Part shown: piece after piece, positions 22,701 through 37,700 of the stretch
Position numbering within the stretch: the first letter of the stretch is position 1
Layout of the letters: each line of letters starts with the position of its first letter
Assembly (NCBI GenBank): GCA_036346275.1
Contig: CM070711.1
Location: 70,555,782-70,619,781, forward strand
Direction of reading: 5' to 3'
From: Otatea glauca
Taxonomy: Eukaryota > Streptophyta > Magnoliopsida > Poales > Poaceae
DNA length: 64,000 bases
Notes under the pieces: model-generated
What the model saw: only the letters and a program-made list of their open reading frames with translations
Database searches by the model: none
What the model was told of the DNA's origin: nothing
Translations under genes and position numbers: made by a program

Positions 22701-25700
22701 CTTTTCTTCCGATAGCAAAAGCGCTCCACATGCCCATCTTTGTTGCGAGAGGTACAATGAAGCCCTGCACCTTGGTAGTCGAGCATCTTGAAGGAGAAGG
22801 CGCCAGCGATGGAATAGCACGAGGTCTCGCCAGATCAAGGAGATACTAGTAGGCCCGCACTACGAAGACGAGTCTCCTCGACGAATAGCCGCAAGAGCCT
22901 CCAACAAGGTCACACGGGATGACGAGCAAGCGGTGAGCACGAATCGCTCAAATTCGGTCAAGGCGTGTCGAAAGTCGAGATACTGGCGAAGCTCCAAGTG
23001 AGAGCTTGACGTTGGCGAAGACGACAGCGACAAACCTCCGGCCCGAGAGAATCAAGTCGACGCCATACCGAGGACAGTTGAGCATAAAACTCGTCGACAG
23101 AGAATCACCCCGTCAGAACGACCGCTCCGTCAGACAACAAAGAAGGTACAAAGAATCCCAAGAGGCTCATAGCGATCGCGAAGATATGCCCACATCGATC
23201 GAGTGAAGACAAACCAACAATATCACGGTGAGATGCACCTCCATACTAGCAACCGAATAGCGTAAGCACGAGCATCTTCATCAAGCCATATCTTGTATGC
23301 GAAATTGAGTCCGAAAAGACTCCACAAAGATCAAGATACTCGCCGGAGGCCTTCGTTGAGCAAAGAAGTCGACCTCTTTAGGAATAACAGGCATGTCGGG
23401 GGGAGCAGGACGAGGCGGACATGATAGCTCGCCAGTAAGAAACTCCCACAGACGCTGCCCTCGCATGTGAAGAACCCAATCACGATAATTGAGACCATCA
23501 AAGATAACCGGGCAACGAGGAACAGATACGGTGCCCGAAGAAGAACCTGCAGATGGCGATTTTTTTTTTTTTGACCGGACCGGACCGGACTTAAGCTGAT
23601 TTAAAGTCCGATCCAATCGCACCTGAGAAGAACCGAGCAGAGGAGGCCTGGAGGCGTCACGGGTGACGGCGGCCTGGTCGGCGACGGCGTCACGGGTGGC
23701 GGCGACCGGGTCGGCGACGGCGTCGGCGGCGTCCGAGAGTAGTGCCGGGCGGAGCAAAGGCCAACCTCGAGCTCGTGGTTGAGGAGACGCCACGGGTGAC
23801 GGCGGCTGGTCGGTCGGCGGTGTCACGGGTGGCGGCGGTCGGCCGACGGCGTCGACGGCGGCCAGAAAGCGCCGGGCGAGCAAAGGCCGACCTCAAGCTC
23901 GGGTGCCGGAAGCGCAAGGATGACGTCGGATAACCGGATGGAGGATGGTGCGCGACGGTCGTAGATCCCATGAGAGCGCGGCTCCACTCGGGAGATGGTG
24001 GCGAGAAAAACCGTGAAGGAAAGCCGAGAGAGGAGAGGTCGGAGAGCGCAAGTGCAACGCCCGAAGAAAACCCTAACCCTAACTTGGCTCTGATACCATG
24101 TTATGAATAGCACTTGTATTCAACATGAGGCCAAAGGACCAGTATATATACACGTACAAGAGGATATAGAAGGAAAGCCTATATAAGGCAATAACTATAC
24201 AAGGCCAATAATCTCTATACAAGGCAACTAGCAATCTCGTATATAAGGTAACAAAGATACTATCTAACAAAGGAGACCTTTGCTTCATCTATCTCAATAG
24301 TACCGTCCTGAAGTCCATCTAGCATAGAGGAGTCCTTGCTGACAAGTGAAACCTGGAGATAGTAAAATCCAGTGAATTGCAGTTCTCCTTTGCTTCAACT
24401 AACATATATTTATTGAAGAGGAACAAACCAGGATTGGCGTCAACTCCCCCTCTAAATCAAGAAGACCTTTTGCAAAAGCAGCGGCAGACATCTATGATAA
24501 AACAACTAGCAAATATGTAAGCAACAAATCCAAAATTACCAGTACAAGCAGAATGACAGAAGACAGTAAGGACTGGAAAACCCAGCTCCTTATGAGATTG
24601 GGCAATCTAGCCTGTTGCCCAAAATAGTTGGGTTCAATGAAACAACGCTATCACTGAATTACAGACAAACCAATTTATAACAGGATAATGCTAATATTTT
24701 GAGTGTCACCAATACCAGGTGGTCTTCAGAAAACATTGAGGGCACATGTGCAACCACAAAAATGTCAAAAATACTACCAAGGAGTTACATCATTACTATT
24801 TACTACGTGGTACATTTACCAAACAACCGCTAGATCTCAATCGCTTCTATACAAATATAATGCAATGCAAGATTGTTTTATGGCATGCCACAACGGCCAC
24901 AAACACACTAAAAGTAAAACACATACCCAATAGACGCTTGTAAGTATCCTAAGTGCAATTAGAAGACTTGCTAGTAAATAATTAAGAGTAAATTTCACAA
25001 AACTACAAATTTCTTGTACAAACTATCAGAAAACTACATGTTTTAGCTTCTATTTCACAAAACTACAGATTCTAGGAGGACTTGTGTCACAAAACTATAT
25101 GTTTTATAATTGATCGTTCCTTATAATGGGTCAGACAGTATGGGCTCACACAACAGCCTCACGCATGAGTGAAACGGGAAATGGATGCGTGAGGATGCCA
25201 TGTGGGCCCACACTGTCAGACCCGCTACAAGAAACGGTTAATTCTAAAATCTGTAGTTTTGTGAAACAAGTTCTCCTATCTGTAGTTTTTTTATAGTTTG
25301 TAAAAAAAACCTGTAGTTTTGTGAAATTTACTCGATAATGAATCATGTCCTATGGAGATTTATCCCCCCCACACACACAAATCTTGTACATAGTACCATG
25401 CGACTAATGCAGACATAACTAAATTTTGCCGCTTGTTCAACAGGAAGTACCCATTCAGAATTCAAAAACAGGAATAGTTATTACATGGGAGGGAGACTCT
25501 TCGATCTATCTGTCAGTATTGATTGATATAGACCAAGGTTCAGAAAACCGCTGCTGGCTCCAGTTACTGCCGGTTTTCGACATTTTGAATAGGTTATGTA
25601 TGATGCATCAAATCTTGCAAAAAAAAAGAACAGTATTTTTTGAAAACCGTCCAAAAAACCGGCTGGTTTGTCAGAACTCAGAACTGGCATGTTGGCGGTT

Positions 25701-28700
25701 TTGGTCCTGGTTCCGAAATCCTAAACTCTGGTATGGACCATGACTTACCATACAAAAACAGAAGCGGGAAACTATTTACATTTTATCTTCCTTGTCTTTT
25801 ACCTTTGATAACCCAGGATTGCAAGAAGATATATTACCATTTACCTGGACACGACCTTCATCTGAACTGTATATCTTTAGATCATGCCTATATGTACTGT
25901 GGAGGCGAAGCAATCCTGGTCCTTCACCTAAATATACCGAAGTTGCACAAAATTAACACAAGAGCCACATGCACCAAATAAATGGTAGACAATAGTGCTA
26001 GTCATTTAAGAAAATGGAGGTCATCATGTTGTTTTCATAAGGTTAGAAAAAGGCTTGGAGGCGCGATCTTAGTGAAGTCTGAACAGAAATGGTAGCAAAA
26101 TTAACAAAGCAAAAGATAAAAAAAGGACATAAGTTGGATACCAAAGATCAAGAATGGGGAGACAACCATTTTGATGAAATGATAGCCAAAGTAACTTGGC
26201 CAAAAATCAACAATCAGCTACAATTTCAGTAAACCAACTACTGATTTCAGTTATGATTATTTGCGCCTAATAACTATTAGAAATTGGCTCATGAGAGGCC
26301 TAGTTCCTTTAAAATTCCAAAGTAAGCATGGTTTAGTACCATATTGTCTAGCCAAGTGGAGGACAGACAATTTATAAAGTGAAATCCTTGCCACTCCTTA
26401 AATAATGTGACACATGGCATGGGGTGGACTTTGACTAAACACGAGCGTGCGTGTATTTTCGTGTGACTTTTGACTTGTGATGAGCGACTACGCCGCGTCA
26501 TAGAGCATCTCCTGGCACATTATTACACCTTTTATTTTGCTAAATCATGCAATTATCACTCTATTCATTATGTTTAAATGTGATTTAAACGTCCGTTTGA
26601 ATTCGGTTTAATTGACATAATGCCATCAATTACTAATGAATAAGTAGACATGATGTCGTCAGTTACTAGTGAGTAACTAGTAACTGATGCATGTCTATAT
26701 AAAGACCTAGAAACGTCTAGGACAGATGACACAAAATTCATGATCCATTCTTCTTCCACCTCTCTGTGTAGTTGTACTGTGGTGTTGAGCAGCTGAATCT
26801 CGCCGGCCTTCCTGCTTGGCATGCATCGGGAAGGAGGGTAAGCGGTATCTCCGGGCCGTTGCCGTAGAGATCACCTGCACGGGGCGACAACAAGGTTTCC
26901 AGGCAGCGCATCCGCATGACTGCTCTGTTTTTTCCTCGACGTCGACTACTTCCACGACTGTGTCTGCATTGCTTCCTATTCTTCATCAAGGCCAACTGTA
27001 AGTCGTTCATGTGACCGATCCGACTCTATTCTTTTCAATTCTTGAGCATATTTTGAAGTACAATGTGTCGCTTGATAATTTATGCATTTATAGTCTTTTG
27101 TGTTATTTGCCTCATAATAAAATCTAGAATAAAAATATTGCGCATATTTCCAACAATAACATTCCTATCGAGGTGTGGAAATGCCTTGGAGACGTGGAAA
27201 TCGTTTGGCTAACTAAATTGTTTAATAGCATTTTTAGGTCGAACAAGATACTTGAAGAGTGGCGGAGAAGCAAATTAGTGCCAATTTTGAAGAATAAAGG
27301 AGAAATTCAAAGTTGTACTAATTACAGAGGAATTAAGCTCATGAGCCACACATTAAAGCTTTGGGAGCAAGTTATTGAGCATTGTTTAACAAGAATGAAA
27401 GTAATTTGATTTTATGCCTAGGAGGTCGACCATGGAGGCAATCTTATTGACACAACAGTTGATGGAGAGGTATAGGGCGGGAAAAAAGGATCTACACATG
27501 GTGTTTACTGACTCGGAGAAAACTTATGACAGTGTGCCAAGAAAGATCATGTGGTGGCGCTTGAAAAGAAAAAAGTCCGAACAAAGTACATTACCCTAAT
27601 AAAGGATATGTACGATGATGTTGTGGCTAATATCAGAGCATTTGATAGCTATACTAATGACTTTCCTATTAACATAGGACTACAACAAGGTCAGCATTGA
27701 CCACCTATATTTTTACCCTAGTGATGGACGAAGCCACGCGAGACATACAATGAGAGATTCCTTGGTGTATGCTTTTCGCTGAAGACGTGGTGCTAATTGA
27801 TGAGTAGGGTAGATGTTGATAGAAAACTAGAGTTGCGGAGGACGACTTTAGAATTGAAGGCTTTAGACTTAGTAGGACTAAAACGGAGTATATGAGGTGT
27901 GTTTTCAGTGGTGCTATGGCAAATGATGGAGATGTTAGTCTGGACGAAAAAGTAGTGCCTAGGAAGGAAACTTTTCGATATTTGGAACCAATGCTATAGA
28001 GTGATAGCGAGATTGATGAAGATGTGAGCCACAAGATACGAGTGGGGTGGGTGAAATGGCACCAAGCATTTGGTGTCCTATGTGATGGAAAAGCCCACCA
28101 AAAGTTAAAGGGTAAGTTCTATAGGACAGTGATTACACCTACGATGTTGTATGGAGCGGAATGTTGGGCTACAAAAAGACAATATGTGCAAAAGATGAGC
28201 GTAGCAGAGATGCAGATGCTACGGTAGATATGTTGTCATGCAAGGCGGGATCGAATCCGCAATGATGATATATGTGATAGGGTTGGGGTAGCACCAATTG
28301 AAGAAAAGCTTGTCCAACATCGTTTAAGATGGTTTAGACTTTAAATATCTCCAACGGAGGCCTCATGAGGCACCGGTGCGTAGTGGAAGTTTAAGTCGTC
28401 TCGAAAACCTACGAAGAAGTAGAGGTCAACCGAGACTGACGTGGGAAGAAGCAGTTAAAAGAGACTTGAGGAATTGGAATGTATCCAAAGAGTTGGCGCT
28501 AGATAGGAGTGCATATATGTTAGCCATCCATGTACCAGAAGCATGACCTAAAATAGAAAGTTTAGGGATTTTATTGACTTTTATTGGTTTCATTCCTAAC
28601 GTACCCCAACTTGTTTGGGTCAAAAGGCTTAGTTGTTGTTGTAGTAGTAGTTAAGTTCTTGATCTCAAATTGGTAGCCAAATGCACACACTAAAACTGAA

Positions 28701-31700
28701 ATAGTAGCAAAGATTAAGAGACATTGTTTTTATTGAAGACTGGACTGAAATGGATAGATTATGGGAAGTGTTTAGTTACTCAGTTCAGACATGTATTTCA
28801 GCTGAAGTCATGTCCCTCTCGCAACCAACAGCATGATACAGGCATACGGCACATAGACAATTTGGTGTACCAAATGAACCAAAGTTTAGGAAGACATACT
28901 TGGATACATATTATTTCTGAAGTATCTTCCAAGCTCTTCTGCCTGCACAATCAAATAAAAGCATCTGGTAAAAAGGCATGATAAGAATTTACACGAAATG
29001 AACCGACAGCTTATCGGATATGTTAAGTTTATTTAGAATGCAAAAAAAAGAGACTAGTATATTGATAAAATAATAAGTAATATTTGGATATCGAGACATG
29101 AAATCATCATATTAATCCTTGCCAAAAAAAAGGAAAAATAAATCATTTGAATGGGTACAAAACATCATTAATACCCAAAAATCATATGAGATGGCACCTG
29201 ACATCTAAGTGAGCTTCATTGGCAAGGCTATATAGTACCCATAATGTTTGCCAAATAATGACTTAAAACAAATTACAGAAAATTGAACAGGTGAAGTAAA
29301 GTCAACCTGTTTTCTTCCTGCATGAGTTAGAACACCACCATACTTAAGAACCATTAGGGCTTCAATTGGATACTCCTCCCCTTCTCCACTACTTCTAGGA
29401 GTACGGACCCAGTTTGATGGTTTTAGCTGCACTTTCCTATAAATACCTGAAAACTGTCCACCCTGAAAGCCACAGGGAACCAATATTTAATAACTAAAAA
29501 AACTATTGTATGTTTCAAAGAAAATAATAACGGACAGAGAAATGCATAGAATACATGTATATATCAAGCTAAAGATACATACATGTCTAGACAATATCTC
29601 TCTATTGTATTACTATATACTGCAGCACAAGTGCCTCATCAAGAGAAGAAATACGGATAAAGAAAATTTGTTTTACTACTGTCCTTATTTTTGCATCAAC
29701 CGAAACTATCTTTTAAAAAACATGGTTTGATATTAAGTCTAAGGCAGCATTATAATCCAGGAAAATATTTTGTCAAGATGAATCTAGCCTCATTGACATC
29801 AAAAGTTCTTATTTGGATCCTAACCAGCAAGAGAACTATTGTCAGAAATCATGCATATATCCTTACTCTAGAAAGATACTAGTTACTAAACAAATCCAGA
29901 TAGATCTGACCAGACAGTCCTCCCAACAACTTGGAATTTTACATTGCAGCATGCAAATATTAGATCTGAACAGACAGTCCTAGAATTTGGAGTGCACTAT
30001 GCCACTACTAAAAATTAACAACGAAAAATTAGTAGACTCCAAAAGATTATATGAGAACTCAAAAATGGGACTCCATGGATATGTGAATAATGATTACCAG
30101 GGAACCGATCAAACCAAGGCATGCTTATAAAAATTGTTCACAAATTTTGTATGTTTGTCTGCTCAACATTTTAGGGATATAGCAATGATAAGCATGTTGG
30201 AGATGCATACAAAGACATGCAATAATCCAAATGAAGGGAAATGCTTTTATTATATACTGAAAACAAGCATGCTGCTATTATGGTAGAAAATAGCCAGGTG
30301 GCAGTGAGTACCTTTCTGTAACAACCCTGGGTACGTCCAGCGCATACCAACACTTATGCTCTCACCCTCACTTCACCTAAAAGGGTTATCCAGTTGGTAT
30401 GGATGTTGGATGGTTTTCCCAGGTTTATGTGCAACTATAATTCAACAAGACTAACCATGTGGGACTAAGCACACTACTACCATCCCAAACATGTGCCAAA
30501 GTAGTCCAGGGTGTCATACTTTCTCATAAACAGCTTACTGGGGGGGCAAAGAAGCAAGTTTTTACTCGGATTGATTGGCATGGAGTACGCAGAAATAAAC
30601 ATGCTTGTGTTGAAGCTAAACCAGATACACAAAACCATGCCATTTAGAGAATTATTGAGATCTAGCCCTATTAACTATGTTACCTCTTCAAGAACTGCTC
30701 TAACTTGGCGTAGCTTGTCTGCATGCTCAACTTCAGCATCACTATCACTTTCACGGCCAGATCTGAAGTTTATAGCAGTTTTCTCATCTTTATTAAAGAC
30801 GTACAAGAGAGAAAATATTAAAGAATGCACTTCATATTCCAAAGATGAGAACAATAAGGTAGTAGTATCTTTTCTTTGAGTGCCAATTTAGCAAGGATTG
30901 TTGGAATTTGATTCAAATCAACCGGAATACTTCTTTAGAGATTATGTACATGTTGTCTCTTGTTAAGTCACAAGCTGGATCTACACAAATATTCGTCAAG
31001 GAACATATTACTTTAGGCTGTTAGAACATATGGCTTCAAAGAAATAAGTGCATTTTTGAGAAAATTCCTGCCAACAAGTTCATGTGGAAGAGGTTACTGT
31101 TAATGGATTTGGAATTGTTGAAGTTCAAAACTTCCTCTAAGATGGTTGATGCTTTAGAAAGCTGGATGAGTAGAAATTAAATGAGTTAGTTCATTTTGTA
31201 ATTGGTTATCTTGAGTAGTACCTAACCTGTGTTAGATGTTTTTGGATCCTGTGGATCTTTTATGTAATTATGTACTATATATTAATTAATATTTATTATC
31301 AGTAGGGCCCTCTCCTACTGTTCCCCGTCGAAAAAAATAAGGTAGTAGCATTACAGCAGTCAGATATGATATCTATTATGTATGAATATCAGATATTGTC
31401 AAAGTTGGAACACTAACCAAGATAATCCTATTACACAAACAGAATTCGGATATCCAAAGGTAAAATTATATCTGGGAATCATGAAACATGATCTGGAAGA
31501 TGTAATATTTTATAACCAAACAAAAAGTACACATATTTTGTAACCTTTGCAATAACAAATTGGGAGACATTTTCTACTCTCTTGTTTTGCCATCTATTAA
31601 TTATAATGACCTGTGCAGCTGAACATGTTGATAAATACATGTCTGTAGAAAATAGGGTCAAGTTACTTCAGAATTTTTCAAAGTCCTGATTTCTAATGTC

Positions 31701-34700
31701 TAATATGCAAAGCCTACTCTTGGGATGATCAGCACAAGTCCCTTACCACTCTTATTCCTTCTGCTGCTCCATATCTTGACTTTATACTATGCTGGGATCC
31801 TACTTAATTATGTGTCTTTTTTGCTCTACTTGGGAGTGTGATGACTTTTTAAAAGCACTTTTGACATGGTGTTTTTTGTAAGTGGTAACCTTCTAGTTAG
31901 AATCATAACAATAATTTTACAAAATAGGGCAAATATTCTCCAAAACAACCTAATTCCACAGCACAATGCAGCACAGTAGTCCCAATTCTGGAACAAAGCT
32001 TGATGATGATGTGCTACACTAGAAATGCAATGCCACACAGAATCCTAACAAATTCCCTAGTTGCGCTTACCAGGCCTAACAATATTGGGTATCAACTGGA
32101 TGAAAAGCAGTGAGAACAGGAACCAGTTAGAACAGATCCGTAGCCGGGGCAAAGTGACTGCCTAAATGTTCATAAACCATAAAATAGAGCAATCTTGAGG
32201 TTCCAGAAACTTACCTAGCACGTGGAACAAGGATTCTTGTTGCATCTAATAGATCTTGCAGCTGCAAGGCACTTTTAAGTTTTGCCTGCATAATTATAAC
32301 AATAAGAATATTTGTCAAGCAGCAAAGAGTACAAAGGCTTTGAATAAACCTAAGTTAAAATTAACTTAGTTTTCACACCTCCGTGCGGGCCTTTCCACCA
32401 TTGTATTTCAACATCAGTTTCAAAAGCTTTTCTTCAGTTACTTTCAGCTTCACCTTCTGCTTTGGTGTGCGATCCCCACTTGCATAATATGAAGTGTCAG
32501 AAAGCAATTTGATTGTTCTAGAATTTGATAATCTTAATGCTTATCCTTACTGGCGTATAACAGCTATGACACAGCGCAGTTCTTCCGATTGCCTAGATAT
32601 GCCAACAGTTCCCCTTTCTCGACTTCTAACAGCATCAGATGGTTGGACTGGCCCGCTGAATTTCCATGGAGGATTAGCAGGAATTGTAGATGGAATATGT
32701 GGAGCTTTCTTATGAAGAAACATGTTCCTCAGAATGCATGCAGCATCATCATAGTACCTGGAGTTATGAAAGAATTCACCGTCTAAATAAGATCTACTAA
32801 TAACTTCTGGCCATACTAATGCATGAAAAGTTACAATAATTGTTGTAACAGATAAAATATTTACTTGTATGAGCTTTTCACGAAACTCCAACCATTCACA
32901 TCACATACATAAGATCTTGCCTCCCCCAAGTCACACCTTAGAAGATCAAAGCCACACACCTACACAAAGAAGGGACAAATAATATGGGGATGCTACATAA
33001 GTGGGGGTTGGAAAATTCAGATAGGTTAGGACCTTGAACTCAGCTTATATAGAGATTGGCTCAATCTCAACTTAAGGGCATCGACGAGCAGAGTTTCTAT
33101 CATTCTAGATCCTTTTCCAGTTTATTGATCAATTTCAACCATAAATTTGGACCATATGAGGAAGTGCATTACTCCATAAATCACTGCCATGTTCTGTGGA
33201 TATGATTTGACCTTGTTTAACACCTAGGTCTATTGTACAAAATAAAAGTAAATAACTAGTTAGCACTTAACCTGGACCTACTAGGACATGTTATGAATAG
33301 CACTTGTATTGATCATGAGGCCAATAGGCCAGAATATATATGTACATCATGGTGGATCAACAACACTAAGTTTGAAGAGATAAAAGTTGTGCTGAGCTCT
33401 AGTCTGTGTCTTCATGAAAGTCTACCAACTGAAGCTCTGAAGATACATAATGAAGAGCTACGACCTGATCTTGCATCTGTGACCGCATGTAGGAAGCATC
33501 AATACTGATATGCTTAGTGCGCTCATGCTTCACCGGGTTTCAAGCAATGCTAATAGCACCTATACTATTAGATAAAAGAGGAGTCGGTGTAAAAATAAAA
33601 ACACCAAAATCCTTAAGTAACCACTATAGACAAGTAATCTCTGTTGTCAAAAGATCCATAACCCACAACTCAGCCTCAGCACTCGAACAAGAAACTGTTG
33701 CTTGCTTCTTAGTATTCTAAGCAATGAGAGAACCACCAAGAAAAACGCAGTAGATAGAAAGAGACCGATGATCAGAGTGATCACTAGCCCAGGTAGCATC
33801 GGAATATGCCTAAAGCTGTAAGGAGCTGAAGCGTGGAAAGAAATGATGGCGAGAGATAGTTTCACGAAGATATCGTAGAACACGAAGAAGATGACTATAG
33901 TGGAGCTGAGTAGGAGCAGAAACGAACTGATTCAAGATATGTACTGGATATGAAATATCAGGACGAGTGACACCAAGGTAAACAAGACCCTAAAAAAGAT
34001 GGCGATAGTGAGTAGGATCCTCAAGAGGTTCACCAATAGTAGGTCAAAGATGAACATTGAGCTCTATGGAGGTTCGACTGTGTGCTGATCAATGAGAGAA
34101 ACATGATCAAGAAGATTCTGAACATACTTCTCTCGAGACAGGGAGAAACCCTTATGTGTAGAAGAAACCTCAATCCTAAGAAAGTAGCAAAGGGGATCCA
34201 GATCAAACATGAGAAATTGCTCACTGAGACGTGCCTTCACAAAAGTAATATACCGAAAATCATCTCCAGTGATGATCATATCATCAACATATAGAAGGAG
34301 AGAAGTCTGACCATAAGGCGAAGTGTGAACAAAAAGCGCATGATCATGAGCACTAACAGAAAAGTCAGTCACAGTGACAACAGAAGAAAAAACCTCAAAC
34401 TAGGCACGAGGGGCTTGCTTGAGCCCATAAAGAGTGGCGAAGCCGACAAACCATGCCTTTAGGAATATAATACCCCAATGGTGGCTGCATATAGACCTCC
34501 TCACGCAGCTCACCATTAAGAAAGACATTCTTTACATCAAGTTGAGAGATGGACTACTCATGAACAGAGGCCGCAGCAAGAAAAGTGCGAACAGTGGTCA
34601 TGTGAGTCACAGGAGCAAAAATCTCATCATAATCACGACCATACTCCTGTTGAAAACCACGTGCTACGAGACGAGCCTAGTAGTGCTCGAGAATCATCAG

Positions 34701-37700
34701 AGCGAGTCTTAACCTTATAGACCCACTTGCACGTAATGTAACAAACACGTGGAGGAAAGGGCACAAGATGCTACATGCCAGTGCGCTCAAGGGAAGAAAG
34801 CTCCTTCGCCATCGCATGCTGCTTTTCCTGATGAATAACAACATCACGGTGTCGGCTCAGCAAGAGCTGCACCAGCAAAGCCAAGACGATCAAGAGGCCG
34901 AATAGACTGACGATCGCGAAGAGCATAGCCAGGAGGCACTGAAGAAGGTGGTTCACCAGGAGAAGATGGCACATCAGAGGAATCTTCAACTCGCGGACGA
35001 CGAGTGTGGTATAGAATATAAGGAACAATGTCAGGAGAAACCTCAGAAGGAGGCACCGGTGGTGAAGACACCGGAGGAGGGGCCGGCAATGAAGGAGATG
35101 CCAAGCGTGGAAAGGGAAAAATTGCAACTAGAGTATCAGGAAAAAAAACGTATTTTACTTATATTTACAGTTTAACAGAATGAATCTCAAACAAGTTCTT
35201 ATATACAGAAACAGGATTGGCCTACAACTTATTCCCTTATGGTCAGGTCAAGATTGAACCTGAGTGACACTAAATTTGAGCTGAGCAACATCTGCTTGAG
35301 TTGAGCATGCTTCCACCTCAAAATCAGTGGGTGTGGCAGAAGAAAGATTTTTTACTTTAGACTGATGAAATAAAGATAATTAAGCTAAGCCTATTCTGAC
35401 TGAGATGCAGACTTCCAAAAAAGACCTACTCTGAGTGTTACTGCAAATAAATGACCTCTGAGATCAATTGACAACTAACAAATCCTACTGATGTGTTGGA
35501 AATGACGAAACAAGATAATGGTTTCAATAACTGTATTCACTGTCCAGTGGTACCTGACAGCCCATAAGCATACATAAATTCTGAAATAGTGTAAACTTCC
35601 ATCATAGTAAACACTATAAGAGTAATTAGCTAGAAAGAATTTTAAATGTACCGCTTGTCTGAAGGCTTGGCAAACATTCCTTGCAATTTGTTTTTCAGCA
35701 GGGGTCAGTAAAACAGGATAACGCACCTTCAAGAAGATGCAGAATACATTATAATGGTGTTACAATCACAATGACCCTTTTCTACATAAAAGGGGTTAAA
35801 TTCTCCATCAACATGTCAAACATTGAGGTCTAATCGATAGAATGTGGTGAATCCTGTGGTGATGAGGCAAGGAAGGGTACCTCTTTTCCATCAGAATTCC
35901 TCATGACAACCCCATCTACAACTGGAGATTTACGTGCTTCAGCATGTGCATATCCTGGCCCAACTGTATAAACCTACACCATGAAGCTCAGATTCCATGC
36001 TTAACCTTTTCTAGTTAACAAAAGTGATGTATCTATCTTTCTTTACTGCCTTCATTTCAAAAAGAAAAAAACTGTATCTATTACTACTATACAACTAGAG
36101 AAGTATTGTGTTTCCATAGAAAATTCTTCAACTGAATCAGCAGGTTATCTAAACGAAGAGCTCTGACTACACGAGCATTTGTATTGTCACTTTAATTAAT
36201 AAAGCTATACTTGCAACAGATCATATGGACTCAATCCATGGACTGCCAGACAATGGTGAGCACTACTGTATACCAGATACAGGAAAGGCCCAATAAACGA
36301 TACATGGTTCTAGATGTATTAGATCAGGGAAAGAACATATATTTGGCTACTATGGATACACAATGGCACCTACATACATTATACAGACTCAGATACAAAG
36401 GTGGCACCTACTCCTGTTGGTATGCTCAAAAACTCAGGTGCTCTCAAGGATTGTCCTGAAGGAGTGATCTACAGGCTACAGCGATACCAATTTTACTTTG
36501 TATTATAGATGTCAAAGTACAAGGATGATTATAATGTGGGTGGTCAGGAAGTGCTCCAAAGCTCTTCATGATCAGTTTGGTGACAACCCTATACAGACTA
36601 AACCTACGCTAAACCAAGAACTCAAGGGATGATCACCTTACTGCTTAATTGCTTTACAGGGAACCTGGGATAGCCTTTTATAGGGCCAAAAACACCTTGC
36701 ATCCATCCGGAAACCATTCATATGAAGATAAGCTTCCTTCAAATCCCAGATTCCAAAGAGAAATGAACCTTTTTTGGTATATTACAGAGATTCTAAAGTC
36801 CTTATCATGGTGTGTTTCTTGATGCCCAAGTAATGGAGATTATAACATGTGTTGCATGCTATGACAGGCACACACATTGATAAATGTCTCTTTCTTTTTT
36901 TTCAAGTATCTAAAATATAATTACTTGCCATTACCAAGCAGCAAATTGTACAAATTTCTTTTTCACATATTATGCAGGAGAGCAAAATTAAGGAAAAAAG
37001 ATAGGAAATAAATGCAAGGTTTGTCACCTTGACATCTGTTCCCCCTGTCGGCATGAACTCCTCGTAAATGAAAGATCCATCTCGCCTCACCTTCCTAACA
37101 TCTGGATAAAATTCACTAGATCGATTGCCAACCTATGAATGAATATTTTGAGGAATTTTATATCTGGTCAGTGCATTTTTTGGGGGTTTTGAACAAGTAG
37201 GCATCGACTAGAAGAACATGCTACCGCTATCAGAAGAAAATACATTAAACTCGTTCATTTATAAAATTAAAATACAGAAGTGTAACCTCAGGAAGAAGAG
37301 ACCTGCTTGAGCAAAAATAATTAGATACTATTTATCCGTTTGAAGCCAAGATTGTACCATACTACCATTTATCCATTTTATACTACAATGTACACGTAGC
37401 AAAGACTAGTTCATTACAATGTTCCTGAACTATGCATACGTGTCAGCAAGGAAGACTGATGGTATCAGTTCAGAAACAAAATAGAAAAGTAAAAATGTTA
37501 GAGCATAAAGCAGATTATCTGCTAGGTTATTATGACTTATACTGTATCAACTGCTATGATACTGACTCAGCTTTTCTTAAAAATAAAGAGCCCGCTCACA
37601 AATTTTCAACCAAGAAATATGTGCAAAGTTAAGGGTAACAAATCTTTCACCTTACGGAACAATTCTTTCATTCCTCCACCAGCAGAGCTAGGATAGTATA

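Larger units (their letters stand above)
19220..24269 (-). mobile_element. Ty1-copia LTR retrotransposon, young but coding-defective (kinase intron 20)
   Basis: A complete insertion of 5050 bp. Two 171-bp LTRs (19220-19390 and 24099-24269) start TGTTATG and end CTAACA. I saw only one difference between them (about position 40: GGGCC versus GGACC). The target duplication AAGGA is perfect (19215-19219 and 24270-24274). The PBS (TGGTATCAGAGC on the minus strand) is at 24087-24098 and a C-rich PPT complement at 19391-19398. Domain remnants occur in copia order on the minus strand: gag, CCHC-like, protease WILDSGASFHMT, integrase, RT with YVDDM, RNase H. They are scattered over several frames, so no polyprotein is intact. 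Confidence 0.95.
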
